Positions 44,498 to 53,646 of a DNA stretch of 64,000 nt are shown piece after piece; within the stretch, counting starts at the first letter, position 1; each line of letters opens with the position of its first letter. Under the pieces are notes generated by a model that was not told the origin of the DNA, ran no database searches, and saw nothing but the letters and a program-made list of their open reading frames with translations. Both the position numbers and the translations under genes were made by a program. The stretch comes from Pedosphaera sp. (GTDB taxonomy: Bacteria > Verrucomicrobiota > Verrucomicrobiia > Limisphaerales > Pedosphaeraceae), in NCBI GenBank assembly GCA_028293325.1, contig JAQGPA010000040.1:1-64000 (forward strand), in the 5' to 3' direction.

Positions 44498-46030
44498 ATG
44501 CCAAGTCCAACCGCCGCTCCTGACAACTCAGCCCTCGCGGACATTGAGAGCAGCAGTCTTTACAGCGCGGATTTGGCGCCGGTGCCAACGGAGCGTCGGA
44601 AATGGGGCATGTGGAACTTCGCCGCGCTTTGGATTTCCATGGCGGCGTGCATTCCCACTTATATGCTGGCCTCGTCGCTGATTGGCGGGGGCATGAACTG
44701 GTGGGAGGCGGTCCTGACCATTTTTCTCGGCAACCTCATCGTCCTTATCCCGATGATGTTGAATGCCCATGCCGGAACGCGTTATGGCATCCCCTTCCCC
44801 GTTTTTTGCCGCGCGTCGTTCGGAACTGTAGGCGCCAATGTGCCGGCGTTGTTGCGCGCGCTGGTGGCTTGTGGGTGGTTCGGTATCCAGACCTGGATCG
44901 GCGGCAATGCCATCTTCAAAATTCTCGCCATCTTTTTCCCCGCGATGGTCCCGGGAGCGGTGACAAATGCTTTTGGCATCACCCTGGCCCAGTTCCTTTG
45001 CTTCCTGTTTTTTTGGGGCATCAACATGTGGATTATTTACAAAGGCATCGATTCCATCCGCCTGCTGTTGAGCATCAAAGCGCCTTTGTTGCTCGCGTTG
45101 GGACTGTTGCTGCTCGGATGGGCGTATCGCGAAGCCGGCGGGTTCGGGCCAATTCTGTCGCAGCCTTCCGCCTTTGATGCCGGGCAGCCGAAGAGCGGAC
45201 AATTCTTTCTGTTCTTCGTTCCGGCGCTGACGGGGATGATTGGTTTCTGGGCGACGCTGTCGCTGAACATTCCTGATTTCTCGCGCTATGCGCGTTCGCA
45301 ACGGGATCAACTTGCCGGGCAGGCGCTCGGCTTGCCACTGACGATGGCGCTTTACGCGTTCATCGGCGTCGCCGTCACCTCGGCCACCACCATTATCTAC
45401 GGCCAGACCCTCTGGGATCCGGTGGATGTGTTGACGCGATTTAAGAATCCAGTGGTGTTGATCGGGGCGATGGTCGCGCTTTGCATCGCCACGCTGGCGA
45501 CGAACATTGCCGCCAATGTCGTCAGTCCCGCAAATGATTTTGCGCACATCGCGCCCAAGCATATCACCTTTCGCATGGGCGGGTTGATTACCGGATTGAT
45601 TGGCATGGCGATCATGCCCTGGAAGCTGGTCGCCGACCCGAAGGGTTACATTTTTACCTGGTTGGTTGGGTATGGCGCGTTGCTGGGCCCCATCGGCGGG
45701 ATCATGATTGCCGACTATTTCGTGTTCCGCAAACGCCAGCTCAATCTGGTTGATCTTTACAAAGCGGACGGTGAATACCGCTACAGCAAAGGGTTCGGCC
45801 TGCCGGCAATCTTTGCGCTGGTGCTGAGTGTTTTGCCCAACCTGCCGGGACTTTTGGCCGAAGTGGACTGGATCCCCAAAGCAAAGGTTCCGGCGATTTT
45901 CCTCACGCTTTATACTTACGCATGGTTTGCGGGGTTTGCGCTGGCGTTTTGTCTTTATCTCGTTTTCAAGAATATTGCGGCCAGGCAACCTGCTGCTGCT
46001 ACGGCACAAATTAAGGCCGCGCAGAGCTAA
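44498..46030 (+). CDS. NCS1-family nucleobase/hydantoin:cation symporter
   Basis: The 510-residue protein has twelve predicted membrane helices and the NCS1 features known from Mhp1 and PucI. The first helix region WGMWNFAALWISMAACIPTY is present, as are GIPFPVFCRASFG, ACGWFGIQTWIGG and NIPDFSRYARSQRDQ. It should import uracil, allantoin, hydantoin or a related ring. Substrate cannot be told, and both operons could use it. It overlaps a long antisense open frame that is only a codon-bias shadow. Confidence 0.93.
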   Translation: MPSPTAAPDNSALADIESSSLYSADLAPVPTERRKWGMWNFAALWISMAACIPTYMLASSLIGGGMNWWEAVLTIFLGNLIVLIPMMLNAHAGTRYGIPFPVFCRASFGTVGANVPALLRALVACGWFGIQTWIGGNAIFKILAIFFPAMVPGAVTNAFGITLAQFLCFLFFWGINMWIIYKGIDSIRLLLSIKAPLLLALGLLLLGWAYREAGGFGPILSQPSAFDAGQPKSGQFFLFFVPALTGMIGFWATLSLNIPDFSRYARSQRDQLAGQALGLPLTMALYAFIGVAVTSATTIIYGQTLWDPVDVLTRFKNPVVLIGAMVALCIATLATNIAANVVSPANDFAHIAPKHITFRMGGLITGLIGMAIMPWKLVADPKGYIFTWLVGYGALLGPIGGIMIADYFVFRKRQLNLVDLYKADGEYRYSKGFGLPAIFALVLSVLPNLPGLLAEVDWIPKAKVPAIFLTLYTYAWFAGFALAFCLYLVFKNIAARQPAAATAQIKAAQS

Positions 46031-46089
46031 AACCGGCGCAATGGATTGCCGCCGGCCGAATTTATAATAAAATAAAAGAAAAAAGCTGA

Positions 46090-47436
46090 ATGAATATGAA
46101 AACACCGACCCTGCCTCCGTTTAATCATAAACCACTGCCGTACACCGGGCCCTCGGCTGAAGAGGTGCTGCGATTGCGCAAGGAATTCTTAAGCCCCGCG
46201 CTGTTCCTTTACTACAAGAAGCCGATCATGTTCGTGGAGGGCAAGGCGCAGTATTTGTTCGATGAAAAAGGGCGCCGTTACCTGGACGGACTGGGCGGCA
46301 TTGTCACCATCAGCGTGGGACATTGCCATCCGCACGTGCTGGAAGCGGTGCGGAAGCAGAACGAAACCCTCCAACATTCCACCACCATTTACCTGCACCC
46401 GAACATCGCGGAATATGGCCAGAAGCTGGCCTCCAAAATGCCGGGTGACCTCAAGGTTTGCTATTTCGTCAACTCCGGCTCGGAGGCAAATGACCTCGCA
46501 CTGTTGATGGCGCGCGCTTACACGGGAAATTATGACGTGATTGCGCTCCGCAATTCGTATCATGGCGGCAACTCGTCGGGGATGTCGGTTACGGCGCACA
46601 GCACCTGGAAATTTAATGTGCCGCACAGTTTCGGCGTGCATCACGCGATGGTGCCGGACCCGTATCGCGGTCCCTACGGGCGGAACGATCCCGAAGCGGG
46701 CAAAAAATATGCGGCGGATGTGAAGGAATTGATCGGGTATGCGACGTCGGGCCAGGTGGCGGGCTTCATCGCGGAATCGATTCAAGGCGTCGGCGGCGTG
46801 GTGGTATTTCCCGATAATTATCTCAAGCACACGTACGAACATGTGCGCGCGGCCGGCGGCGTTTGCATCGCGGACGAAGTGCAGGCCGGGTTTGGACGGA
46901 CGGGGACGCATTTCTGGGGCTTCGAGACGCAGGGCGTCATCCCGGACATCGTGACGATGGCCAAGGGCATCGGCAATGGGTGTCCGCTGGCGGCCGTGGT
47001 GACCACGCCGCAGATTGCGAGCGTGCTGGCCAAGCGTATTCATTTCAACACGTTCGGCGGCAATCCGGTGGTGTGTGCGCAGGGCAAGGCGGTGCTGGAA
47101 GTCATCGAACAGGAAAATCTCCAGGCGAATGCGCTGAAGATCGGGAATTACATTCTCGCGGGGTTGGAGCGTTTGAAGCAGAAGCACAACATCATCGGCG
47201 ACGTGCGCGGCAAGGGGCTGATGCTGGGCATCGAACTGGTCAAGGACCAAACCACCAAGGAACCGGCGAAGTCGGAATGCGCGCAAGTGCTGGAGACGTG
47301 CAAGGATTTGGGCTTGCTGCTCGGCAAGGGCGGGTTGAATGGGAACATCGTCCGTTTTGCGCCGCCGATGTGCGTCACGCAGGCCGACGCCGATTTCATG
47401 CTCGAAGCGTTTGAGGCCGCATTTTCGACGCTCTAA
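46090..47436 (+). CDS. AGXT2-like class III aminotransferase (beta-alanine / alanine-glyoxylate)
   Basis: The 448-residue PLP enzyme has [22 protein letters not shown]-type cofactor binding (shown in part), [19 protein letters not shown] and the Schiff-base lysine Lys292 in [19 protein letters not shown] is also present. From memory its sequence is close to animal AGXT2 and plant AGT2/PYD4, which transfer the amino group of beta-alanine or alanine to pyruvate or glyoxylate. Here it would make malonate semialdehyde for MmsA. It follows the transporter by 59 bp. Confidence 0.88.
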   Translation: MNMKTPTLPPFNHKPLPYTGPSAEEVLRLRKEFLSPALFLYYKKPIMFVEGKAQYLFDEKGRRYLDGLGGIVTISVGHCHPHVLEAVRKQNETLQHSTTIYLHPNIAEYGQKLASKMPGDLKVCYFVNSGSEANDLALLMARAYTGNYDVIALRNSYHGGNSSGMSVTAHSTWKFNVPHSFGVHHAMVPDPYRGPYGRNDPEAGKKYAADVKELIGYATSGQVAGFIAESIQGVGGVVVFPDNYLKHTYEHVRAAGGVCIADEVQAGFGRTGTHFWGFETQGVIPDIVTMAKGIGNGCPLAAVVTTPQIASVLAKRIHFNTFGGNPVVCAQGKAVLEVIEQENLQANALKIGNYILAGLERLKQKHNIIGDVRGKGLMLGIELVKDQTTKEPAKSECAQVLETCKDLGLLLGKGGLNGNIVRFAPPMCVTQADADFMLEAFEAAFSTL

Positions 47437-47443
47437 AATATTC

Positions 47444-48283
47444 ATGAAATTAAACCATCAGCAGTATGGCAAGGCGCGGGTGCGGGTGATGAAGGTCACC
47501 CGGACGGCGCAGCAGCACGAGATCAAGGAAGTGAACGTGATGGTGATGCTGGAAGGGGATTTTGCCAGTTCCTACACGGAGGGTGATAACAGCAAGGTGG
47601 TGGCGACCGACACCATGAAGAACACGGTCAACGCACTGGCGAAGGAACATCTCGGTGCGCAGATCGAGCAGTTTGGCATGGCGCTGGGGCAGCATTTCCT
47701 CAAGCGCTACACCCAGGTGCGACAGGTAACGGTTGAACTGGAGGAGCGGCCCTGGCAACGATTGAGCGTGGAGGGAAAGCCCCATGCGCACACGTTTTTA
47801 GGCAGCGCCCAGGAGCGGCCGTTTGCGCGGGTGATCAGCACGCGGGAGAAAGTCGTGGTGGAAGCCGGCGTGGATGATTTGCTGATCCTGAAAACGACCG
47901 GCTCGGGTTTTGAGGGTTATCCCAAGGATAAATTCACGACCCTGCCGGAGACCAAGGACCGCATCATGGCCACGAGCATGAAAGCGACGTGGCTTTACCA
48001 GAAAGCGCCCAAGGATTATGCCGTGACGAACCGGCGCATCCTGGAAGCGATGCTCAAGGTGTTTGCGGTCAATTATAGCCCATCCGTCCAGACCACGCTT
48101 TATCAAATGGCGGAAGCGGCGCTGCATGCCGTGCCGGAGATTGCCCAGGTGAATTTAAAAATGCCCAACAAGCATTGCCTGCTGATCAACCTCACGCCGT
48201 TCGGCGTGGAGAATAAGAACGAGATTTTTGTTCCGACCGATGAACCGCACGGCCAGATTGAAGCGACGATTACCCGGGACTAA
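47444..48283 (+). CDS. Urate oxidase (uricase)
   Basis: Uricase oxidises urate to 5-hydroxyisourate with O2, without cofactor. The 279-residue protein has two T-fold domains. Diagnostic stretches are VVATDTMKNTVNALAKEH, whose Lys and Thr belong to the catalytic dyad, and TTGSGFEGYPKDKFTTLPE followed by TKDRIMATSM. The ATG at 47444, 7 bases after the aminotransferase stop, gives the normal start (MKLNHQQYGKARVRV). Although purine-specific, it is the last gene of the pyrimidine operon. Its product enters the ureide operon on the other strand. Confidence 0.95.
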   Translation: MKLNHQQYGKARVRVMKVTRTAQQHEIKEVNVMVMLEGDFASSYTEGDNSKVVATDTMKNTVNALAKEHLGAQIEQFGMALGQHFLKRYTQVRQVTVELEERPWQRLSVEGKPHAHTFLGSAQERPFARVISTREKVVVEAGVDDLLILKTTGSGFEGYPKDKFTTLPETKDRIMATSMKATWLYQKAPKDYAVTNRRILEAMLKVFAVNYSPSVQTTLYQMAEAALHAVPEIAQVNLKMPNKHCLLINLTPFGVENKNEIFVPTDEPHGQIEATITRD

Positions 48284-48289
48284 TTCCCG

Positions 48290-49555
48290 TTAATTGATGG
48301 GAACATAAACGGTGAAGGTCGTGCCCTGGCCGATTTTGGTGCGGACATGCATGGCGGCCTTGGCTTCTTTGACGAGGCGCTGAACCACATTCAGCCCCAG
48401 GCCGGTGCCCTGGTCAGCTGCCTTGGTGGTGAAATAGGGATCAAAAATTTTCGGCAGAATTTCCCCCGGAATGCCCGGTCCGGTATCCGTCACGGTCATC
48501 GAGAGCAGCGGTCCCACGTTCCGAAAGCCTTCCCGATTGACCAACCGTTCCTCCAGGCTGTCGGTGAATTGCGTCAGATCGAGCGACTGCGGCAACTGAC
48601 AGCCATGGATGCGCACGGAATGTTTTTCGGGCGCGCACTGGAAACCATTGACGGCGAGGTTGAGCAAAATCTGAATCAGGTCGGTGCCATTGATGCGCAC
48701 GGCAACGTCTTCCAGGAATGGTTCAATCACCAACTCGTTATGCTTAACGGCGGGATGAACGCGCAGGAGTTCGTGCAAGTCGGACAGGATGTGATTGATG
48801 CCCACCGCCGGGCTCTCGTCGGAATTCTGCCGCAGAAAGCCGAGGTAACGACGGGAAATTTCGATGCAGTTGGTCACCTGGCGGGTGATGGTTTTGAGGC
48901 GGTCCTTGACGAAATCCAGGTCCTCGCCCTCGACCCGGTTGCCGCCGCCAATCCGCTGGTTCATGAGCTGGATGAACCCGGAGATGACCGTGAGGGGGCC
49001 GTTGATGTCGTGAATAATGCTGGCGTAAATTTCGCCGCGGGTGCGGGTGATTTCCTCCACCATTTTCTGGTTCTGCAATTCCTTTTGCAATTCCTGTAAT
49101 TGCTGGCCGTTGTTGCGGATTTCCTCACCGAGGGAACGGCGTTCCATGGCATTGGCGACCGCCTTGCGCATGGTGGTGATGTCGAAAGGCTTGTTGAGAT
49201 AATCACAGGCGCCAAGGCGCAACGCCAGCCGGAGCGTGTCCACCGTCTCATAGGCGGTGAGCATGATGACTTCAATGGCCGGGTCCACGGCCTTGAGTTC
49301 CCCCAAAAGTTCCACGCCGGACATGCCAACCATGCGGATATCGGTGATGACCACGTCAATTTTGTTCTGCTTGGCCAACTCGATGGCGCGGGCGCCGTCG
49401 TTGGCAATCAGGAGATCGTATTCACCTTTAAAGACGACGCGAAGGGATTGCCGCGGGCCTTCCTCATCATCCACAATCAACAAAGTGCGCTTGGGCGAGG
49501 AGTTGCCGGGGATGAGTGGCTTGACAGCGGTATCAGTTGGAAGCGTGGAGTTCAT
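48290..49555 (-). CDS. Receiver-histidine kinase protein
   Basis: The 421-residue soluble protein has an N-terminal receiver domain (LLIVDDEE; phospho-acceptor Asp72 in ITDIRMVGMSG; Lys in YLNKPFD). A coiled coil (~140-170) and a kinase core follow, with H-box SIIHDINGPLTV (His182), N-box NLAVNGFQ, G1 DTGPGIPGE and G2 GTGLGLNVV. A receiver placed before the kinase suggests control by phosphotransfer from another kinase. The ATG at 49555 is chosen over a TTG at 49573. It converges with the uricase gene 6 bp away and lies 153 bp after the next kinase gene. Confidence 0.9.
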   Translation of the reverse strand: MNSTLPTDTAVKPLIPGNSSPKRTLLIVDDEEGPRQSLRVVFKGEYDLLIANDGARAIELAKQNKIDVVITDIRMVGMSGVELLGELKAVDPAIEVIMLTAYETVDTLRLALRLGACDYLNKPFDITTMRKAVANAMERRSLGEEIRNNGQQLQELQKELQNQKMVEEITRTRGEIYASIIHDINGPLTVISGFIQLMNQRIGGGNRVEGEDLDFVKDRLKTITRQVTNCIEISRRYLGFLRQNSDESPAVGINHILSDLHELLRVHPAVKHNELVIEPFLEDVAVRINGTDLIQILLNLAVNGFQCAPEKHSVRIHGCQLPQSLDLTQFTDSLEERLVNREGFRNVGPLLSMTVTDTGPGIPGEILPKIFDPYFTTKAADQGTGLGLNVVQRLVKEAKAAMHVRTKIGQGTTFTVYVPIN

Positions 49556-49708
49556 GGCTGGTGGGACGAACAATAATAACCACTGGGGTCATAGATACGC
49601 TTGTTTAACACAGTTGCCCTGACTTCTTCGCAAGAAATCAGGGTTTCCACAAGCAGAATCAACCGGCAAAATTCCAGCCGGGCTCCGGAGCCGCCAACCC
49701 GTCGCGGA

Positions 49709-51763
49709 TTAGCTGTTCCCGAGGGCGCTTTCAGCGGCCAGGGGCAACGTGATGCGCACCATGCCGGAATGACCCGGTTTGGGGCTCACAATTTCCAATT
49801 TGCCATGGTGAGTTTCGATGATTTTGCGGCTCACCGTCAAGCCGAGGCCCAGGCCGACAGTGCGCGTGGTGAAGAAGGGGGTGGGAATCTTCTGTCCGGC
49901 CTCGGAAGTGAAGCCGGCGCCGTTATCCTGAATTTCAATCTCCACATCGTGCGAACGGCTGCCGTTGGCATCGGCGTGCATGCGAACCCCGATTTTGGCA
50001 TCGGTCGGGTTGGCTTGCAGAGCGTTGAGAATGACCTCGGAGAAAGCATGCTTCAAGGCCGCCCGATCCCCGGTCAGAATGATGGGCTTGGTACTGTTTT
50101 CATAATCCAGCTTCGTGGTCTTGGTGGGCTGATGTTGCTGGGCTTCCTGATAAGCCTCCTTGATCATCATCTCCATGGGAAAAGCCTCGGTGGAAACCAC
50201 CGCGTCACGGGCTAGAAAGCGCATTTGATTGATGAGGCGCGAAACGCGTTTGATACCGTCGGACAGGGCAACTTCGAGCGAAGCCCTGAATTCCGGGTCC
50301 TTGTAGCGCTCCTTGAGCAATTGCTGGTGCGTGGCGAGCGGAACCAAGGCATTGCCGATTTCATGGGCCAGGCGGTCGGCGATGGTATTGACCAGGCGCA
50401 GGTTGGCGGCCTCGATTTCCAGCGTCTGCAACTGCTGCGCCTGTGTCAGGTCTTCGACCATCAACAAAGCGGAGACCGGCAGCACGGAATCGTGCTTTTG
50501 GAAGGGGACCACGCTGACATTGTAAATGGCGTTGGGCGAATCCTCCGGCTTGAACTTGAAGGGAGCGATGGCCGTGCCGGTCTTCAACACCTGATAGACC
50601 TTGGTGCCCAGTGCCTGGGGCAAATCACTGAACTCGAGCTCGGCATTGCGCCGGCCGGTCTTGCTGAAATAGCCGCGCGCGGTTTTGTTGGCATGCAGGA
50701 CCGTCAAATCGCGACTCACCACGACACAGGCGCTGCTGAGCTGGCGGAACATGTCCGTCATCATCTCGTGATTGGCGGCGAGCTGGTCGTGCAGGCGGAT
50801 GTTCTTGATGGCCAGGCCGAGTTCTTCGAGCAAATGGAAGATGAGTTCCAGTTCGCCGTTGACCAATGGTTCGCCCGTCACGCGGCCGTCAAAGACAGCG
50901 ACGCCGACGAGGGACTCACGATCCAAAATGGGAATGGCGACCTGGGCGCCGAGCAGTTCGAATTCCTGCTGCATTTCCATATCCGCCCGGGCTTCCTCAC
51001 TGTGGCGGCGCAGGATCCGGCCGGAACGGTAAAGTTGCCCGCCGATGCCGGCCCCCAACGAGAGTTCAAAATGCTCCAACAGGCTCGACGGCAAACCAAT
51101 GGCGCAAGCCTTGCTTAAACGGGGGCTCGCTTCGCCCGCGGGCATGCCGCCGAAGGTGGCGACCGGTTCGCGCAGGAAAATGGCGGCGCGATTCACGCCC
51201 ACGATTTCCCGCAACAAGAGCAGAAACTTGTTGAGCATCGGTTCCGCAGAGAGGGAATGCGTGAGAATGGTGGAAAAATTCCGCAGCACTTCCAGGGATT
51301 GCAAACCATGTTGAGCCGCCGCAGCAGCGCCGAACGCGCTCTCCGTCGACCGCATAGTCGAAAAAGCCGGAGCGGAAACGGCGGGACGCAAACCGGCGGG
51401 CACGGGTTTATTGAGAATTCTTTCCAGCAACGTATTAAGCAAACGCGGACGCACCGGTTTGGCCAAAACATGAGTCACACCCTGGAGGTAGGCGTCTTCC
51501 TCCCATTCCCATTGCCGGGTGCCGGTATAAATCAGGATGGGACAATGGGGGATTTGCCGGCGCAGCTTTTCGATGTTCCAGAGACCCTGGACCTGGGTGG
51601 ATTCGACGTCGAAGATGCAGGCTTGCACCATGCCATGTTGCAGGAGCGGCTCCGCTTCCTCGAGGTTGGCGCGGTGAATGACGCGGTAGGCCTCAGGCTT
51701 GAGCGCCATCCGAATGGTGTCGGCTAAATCCGGGTGTTCGGCCAGAACCAGTACCGTTTTCAT
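49709..51763 (-). CDS. Sensor histidine kinase with divergent receiver, GAF and PAS domains
   Basis: The 684-residue soluble protein starts with a receiver-like domain. It keeps the acceptor Asp region (ACIFDVES) and Lys (LAKPV) but has AEHPD instead of the acidic pocket VDDD. A GAF-like domain (~residues 160-330) and a PAS-like domain (~335-450, VVSRDLTVLHANKTARGYF) follow. The kinase core has H-box RLAHEIGNALVPL, N-box ILNALQAN, G1 DNGAGF and G2 GLGLGLTVSRK. No membrane segment is seen. Its promoter should lie in the 581-base gap upstream, since a hairpin terminator ends the preceding operon. Confidence 0.88.
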   Translation of the reverse strand: MKTVLVLAEHPDLADTIRMALKPEAYRVIHRANLEEAEPLLQHGMVQACIFDVESTQVQGLWNIEKLRRQIPHCPILIYTGTRQWEWEEDAYLQGVTHVLAKPVRPRLLNTLLERILNKPVPAGLRPAVSAPAFSTMRSTESAFGAAAAAQHGLQSLEVLRNFSTILTHSLSAEPMLNKFLLLLREIVGVNRAAIFLREPVATFGGMPAGEASPRLSKACAIGLPSSLLEHFELSLGAGIGGQLYRSGRILRRHSEEARADMEMQQEFELLGAQVAIPILDRESLVGVAVFDGRVTGEPLVNGELELIFHLLEELGLAIKNIRLHDQLAANHEMMTDMFRQLSSACVVVSRDLTVLHANKTARGYFSKTGRRNAELEFSDLPQALGTKVYQVLKTGTAIAPFKFKPEDSPNAIYNVSVVPFQKHDSVLPVSALLMVEDLTQAQQLQTLEIEAANLRLVNTIADRLAHEIGNALVPLATHQQLLKERYKDPEFRASLEVALSDGIKRVSRLINQMRFLARDAVVSTEAFPMEMMIKEAYQEAQQHQPTKTTKLDYENSTKPIILTGDRAALKHAFSEVILNALQANPTDAKIGVRMHADANGSRSHDVEIEIQDNGAGFTSEAGQKIPTPFFTTRTVGLGLGLTVSRKIIETHHGKLEIVSPKPGHSGMVRITLPLAAESALGNS

Positions 51764-52344
51764 GACAAACTTTCCGATACCAGTTTATGGTTCTGAATGG
51801 TGAATTTACAAGTATGATTTGAACGCTTCCGTGCGGTCGCTGAAAAAACTGTTGCCCCGAAAACGGACCTGGAACAGTCATTGCCTAGATTGATTTTTTT
51901 TTCGAAATACATCACGACATTCCTATCATCCCACATTTTTGTTGCACCGGTCAATTCATGATAAGCTCGCCAACTCTCTCATCACGACCGTCTTTAGTTA
52001 ACGGCTTTACGAAGTGCTGACAACGACGGGGATTACTGATTTCGCGCTCTGTAAAACTACGTAAGCTCGATGGAAGAATCCGGTCATGAGCAGCTTACAA
52101 ATGAACTTTTACCAATAAAGATGGGCACAGTGCGGACGAAAACGACTGAATTGGGCCGGTTGGAAAGAGGTATCGCGACGGTCACAACCAAAGCGTTGCT
52201 CTAATATAATTGTAGCGAGGTGAGGATTTGCGCGGTCAATGTGGCGATGGCAGGAAGACGAAAGGATTGAAGCAGGGAAAGAATTTTGCATCGCTGCGGA
52301 GAGCTGCACCGGAAGATCGAATGCAGCTCTCCGCCTGTGGAAAG
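51764..52344. other. Intergenic region between two kinase genes
   Basis: I see no gene here. The left part (51764-51960) is upstream of the 49709-51763 kinase gene and A+T-rich around 51886-51905, so it probably holds that gene's promoter. The right end contains a strong hairpin (52296-52334). Confidence 0.5.
52296..52334 (-). terminator. Hairpin terminator after the methyltransferase-kinase operon
   Basis: GCGGAGAGCTGCA (52296-52308) and TGCAGCTCTCCGC (52322-52334) are perfect 13-base arms around a 13-base loop, 10 bases past the stop of the receiver-kinase gene. The T-run on the minus strand beyond it is weak, so it could also act as an RNA-end stabiliser. Confidence 0.6.
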
Positions 52345-53610
52345 TTAATCCGTGGCGAGCAATTTCTCCCACATGGTGTTGTTCAAGAGAACTTTTTGGA
52401 AGAACTCGTGATTCTCCTCGACGAGCGGAGTCTGGTTCGGGTTCGTGAGCAGGCGCAGATTAAAAATGGTGCCGTGCGGCTCGGCACTTTTGGCCTCAAT
52501 CCGCCCGCCATGGTGGTGGACAATAAAATAGCAGGCCATGAGGCTGATGCCGTATTCCTTCGGGCTGTCATTGCGCATGACGAACGGATCAAAGATCAGG
52601 CGCAAGGCTTCTTGAGGCAGGCCGGGGCCGTCATCACGGATTTCGACCTGGATTTCGCGACGTTGCGAGGTGGACTCCGGCGAGAGGCGGGCCGAGAGGG
52701 TGACCGAACTGCCGGCGGGCAGGCTGACGAGTTCATCCCGCAGCAATAATTCGAACAGGCGGACAAACTTGGGCTTGTCTGCCATCAAGGGAGGCAGGGA
52801 ATCCGAGATATTGTTTTCAATGCGGATATTTTTGGCGGCGAAGGCGTCCTTCATGCCGGCCAGGACTTCCGCGACGACTTCATCCAGACGGAGCCGGTCG
52901 CCGAATTGGAACGGCGGTTTTTCGGAAGCGAGCCACAAGTCCTTGAGGAGATCGTTGATTTTCTCGACCTGGCCCTGGACGTTCTGATGATATTCCTTCC
53001 AGAATTCCGGATTGCGCAACTCGTCCATATTGATCTTTTCCTCCTGCAGTTTGGCGGGAGCGAGATCGAGAAACGTTTTAACGGCCACCAGCGAATTGCG
53101 GATGTGGTGACTCATGCCGGCGGCGAGCAAGCCAAGGCTGACAATCCGGTCGGCAATCATCATGTGATGCAGCACCGCCATTTTTTCCTTCAGGAGCTGG
53201 TCGCGCTCATGTTGGACCATGAAAAACTCCAGGCCGCGTTTGAGCGTCATTTCCAACTGTGGCGGGTCCCACGGTTTGGTGACGTATTTGTAAACCGCGC
53301 CGGTATTCACGGCGGCGATCACGGCATCGAGATCCGAATAGGCAGTGGAAAGGATACGGAGGATGCCAGGGCGGAGCGCACGGGCTTTTTCGAGGAGCCA
53401 CACCCCTTTTTCGCCGGGCATTCTTTGGTCGGTCATGAGGATGCCGATTTCATCCTTATGGTCCTCCAGCAGCTTGAGCCCGTCCTGGGCATTGGCGGCG
53501 GTCAGGATGCGAAACTGTTCCTGAAACGCCTTGGCGAAATATTTCAGCGACTTCTCCTCATCATCGACATAGAGAATCGCGAATTTTTTGTAATTTTGAA
53601 GATCTTTCAT
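52345..53610 (-). CDS. PhcR-like receiver protein with degenerate kinase domain
   Basis: The 421-residue protein has a receiver domain (YVDDEEKS with Asp16/17; acceptor Asp61 in LMTDQRMPGEKGV; Lys112 in VTKPWD) of the type found in regulators that end in a kinase-like domain. The H-box is AAGMSHHIRNSLVAVK (His168). The ATP-binding part is eroded: the N-box Asn is absent (FELLLRDELV), and G2 reads YGISLMACYFI instead of GxGLGL. It may bind partners rather than hydrolyse ATP. It is third in the operon, 36 bp after the hybrid kinase, as PhcR follows PhcS in Ralstonia. Confidence 0.85.
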   Translation of the reverse strand: MKDLQNYKKFAILYVDDEEKSLKYFAKAFQEQFRILTAANAQDGLKLLEDHKDEIGILMTDQRMPGEKGVWLLEKARALRPGILRILSTAYSDLDAVIAAVNTGAVYKYVTKPWDPPQLEMTLKRGLEFFMVQHERDQLLKEKMAVLHHMMIADRIVSLGLLAAGMSHHIRNSLVAVKTFLDLAPAKLQEEKINMDELRNPEFWKEYHQNVQGQVEKINDLLKDLWLASEKPPFQFGDRLRLDEVVAEVLAGMKDAFAAKNIRIENNISDSLPPLMADKPKFVRLFELLLRDELVSLPAGSSVTLSARLSPESTSQRREIQVEIRDDGPGLPQEALRLIFDPFVMRNDSPKEYGISLMACYFIVHHHGGRIEAKSAEPHGTIFNLRLLTNPNQTPLVEENHEFFQKVLLNNTMWEKLLATD

Positions 53611-53646
53611 GGCGTGCTGTTTGGTTGGTTCTCTGTCATTGAAATC

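Noticed and set aside
44528-46105. 525-codon antisense open frame opposite the NCS1 transporter
   Set aside because: Composition is polar and repetitive, with no domain. The plus-strand frame is a complete transporter, so this is a GC-bias shadow.
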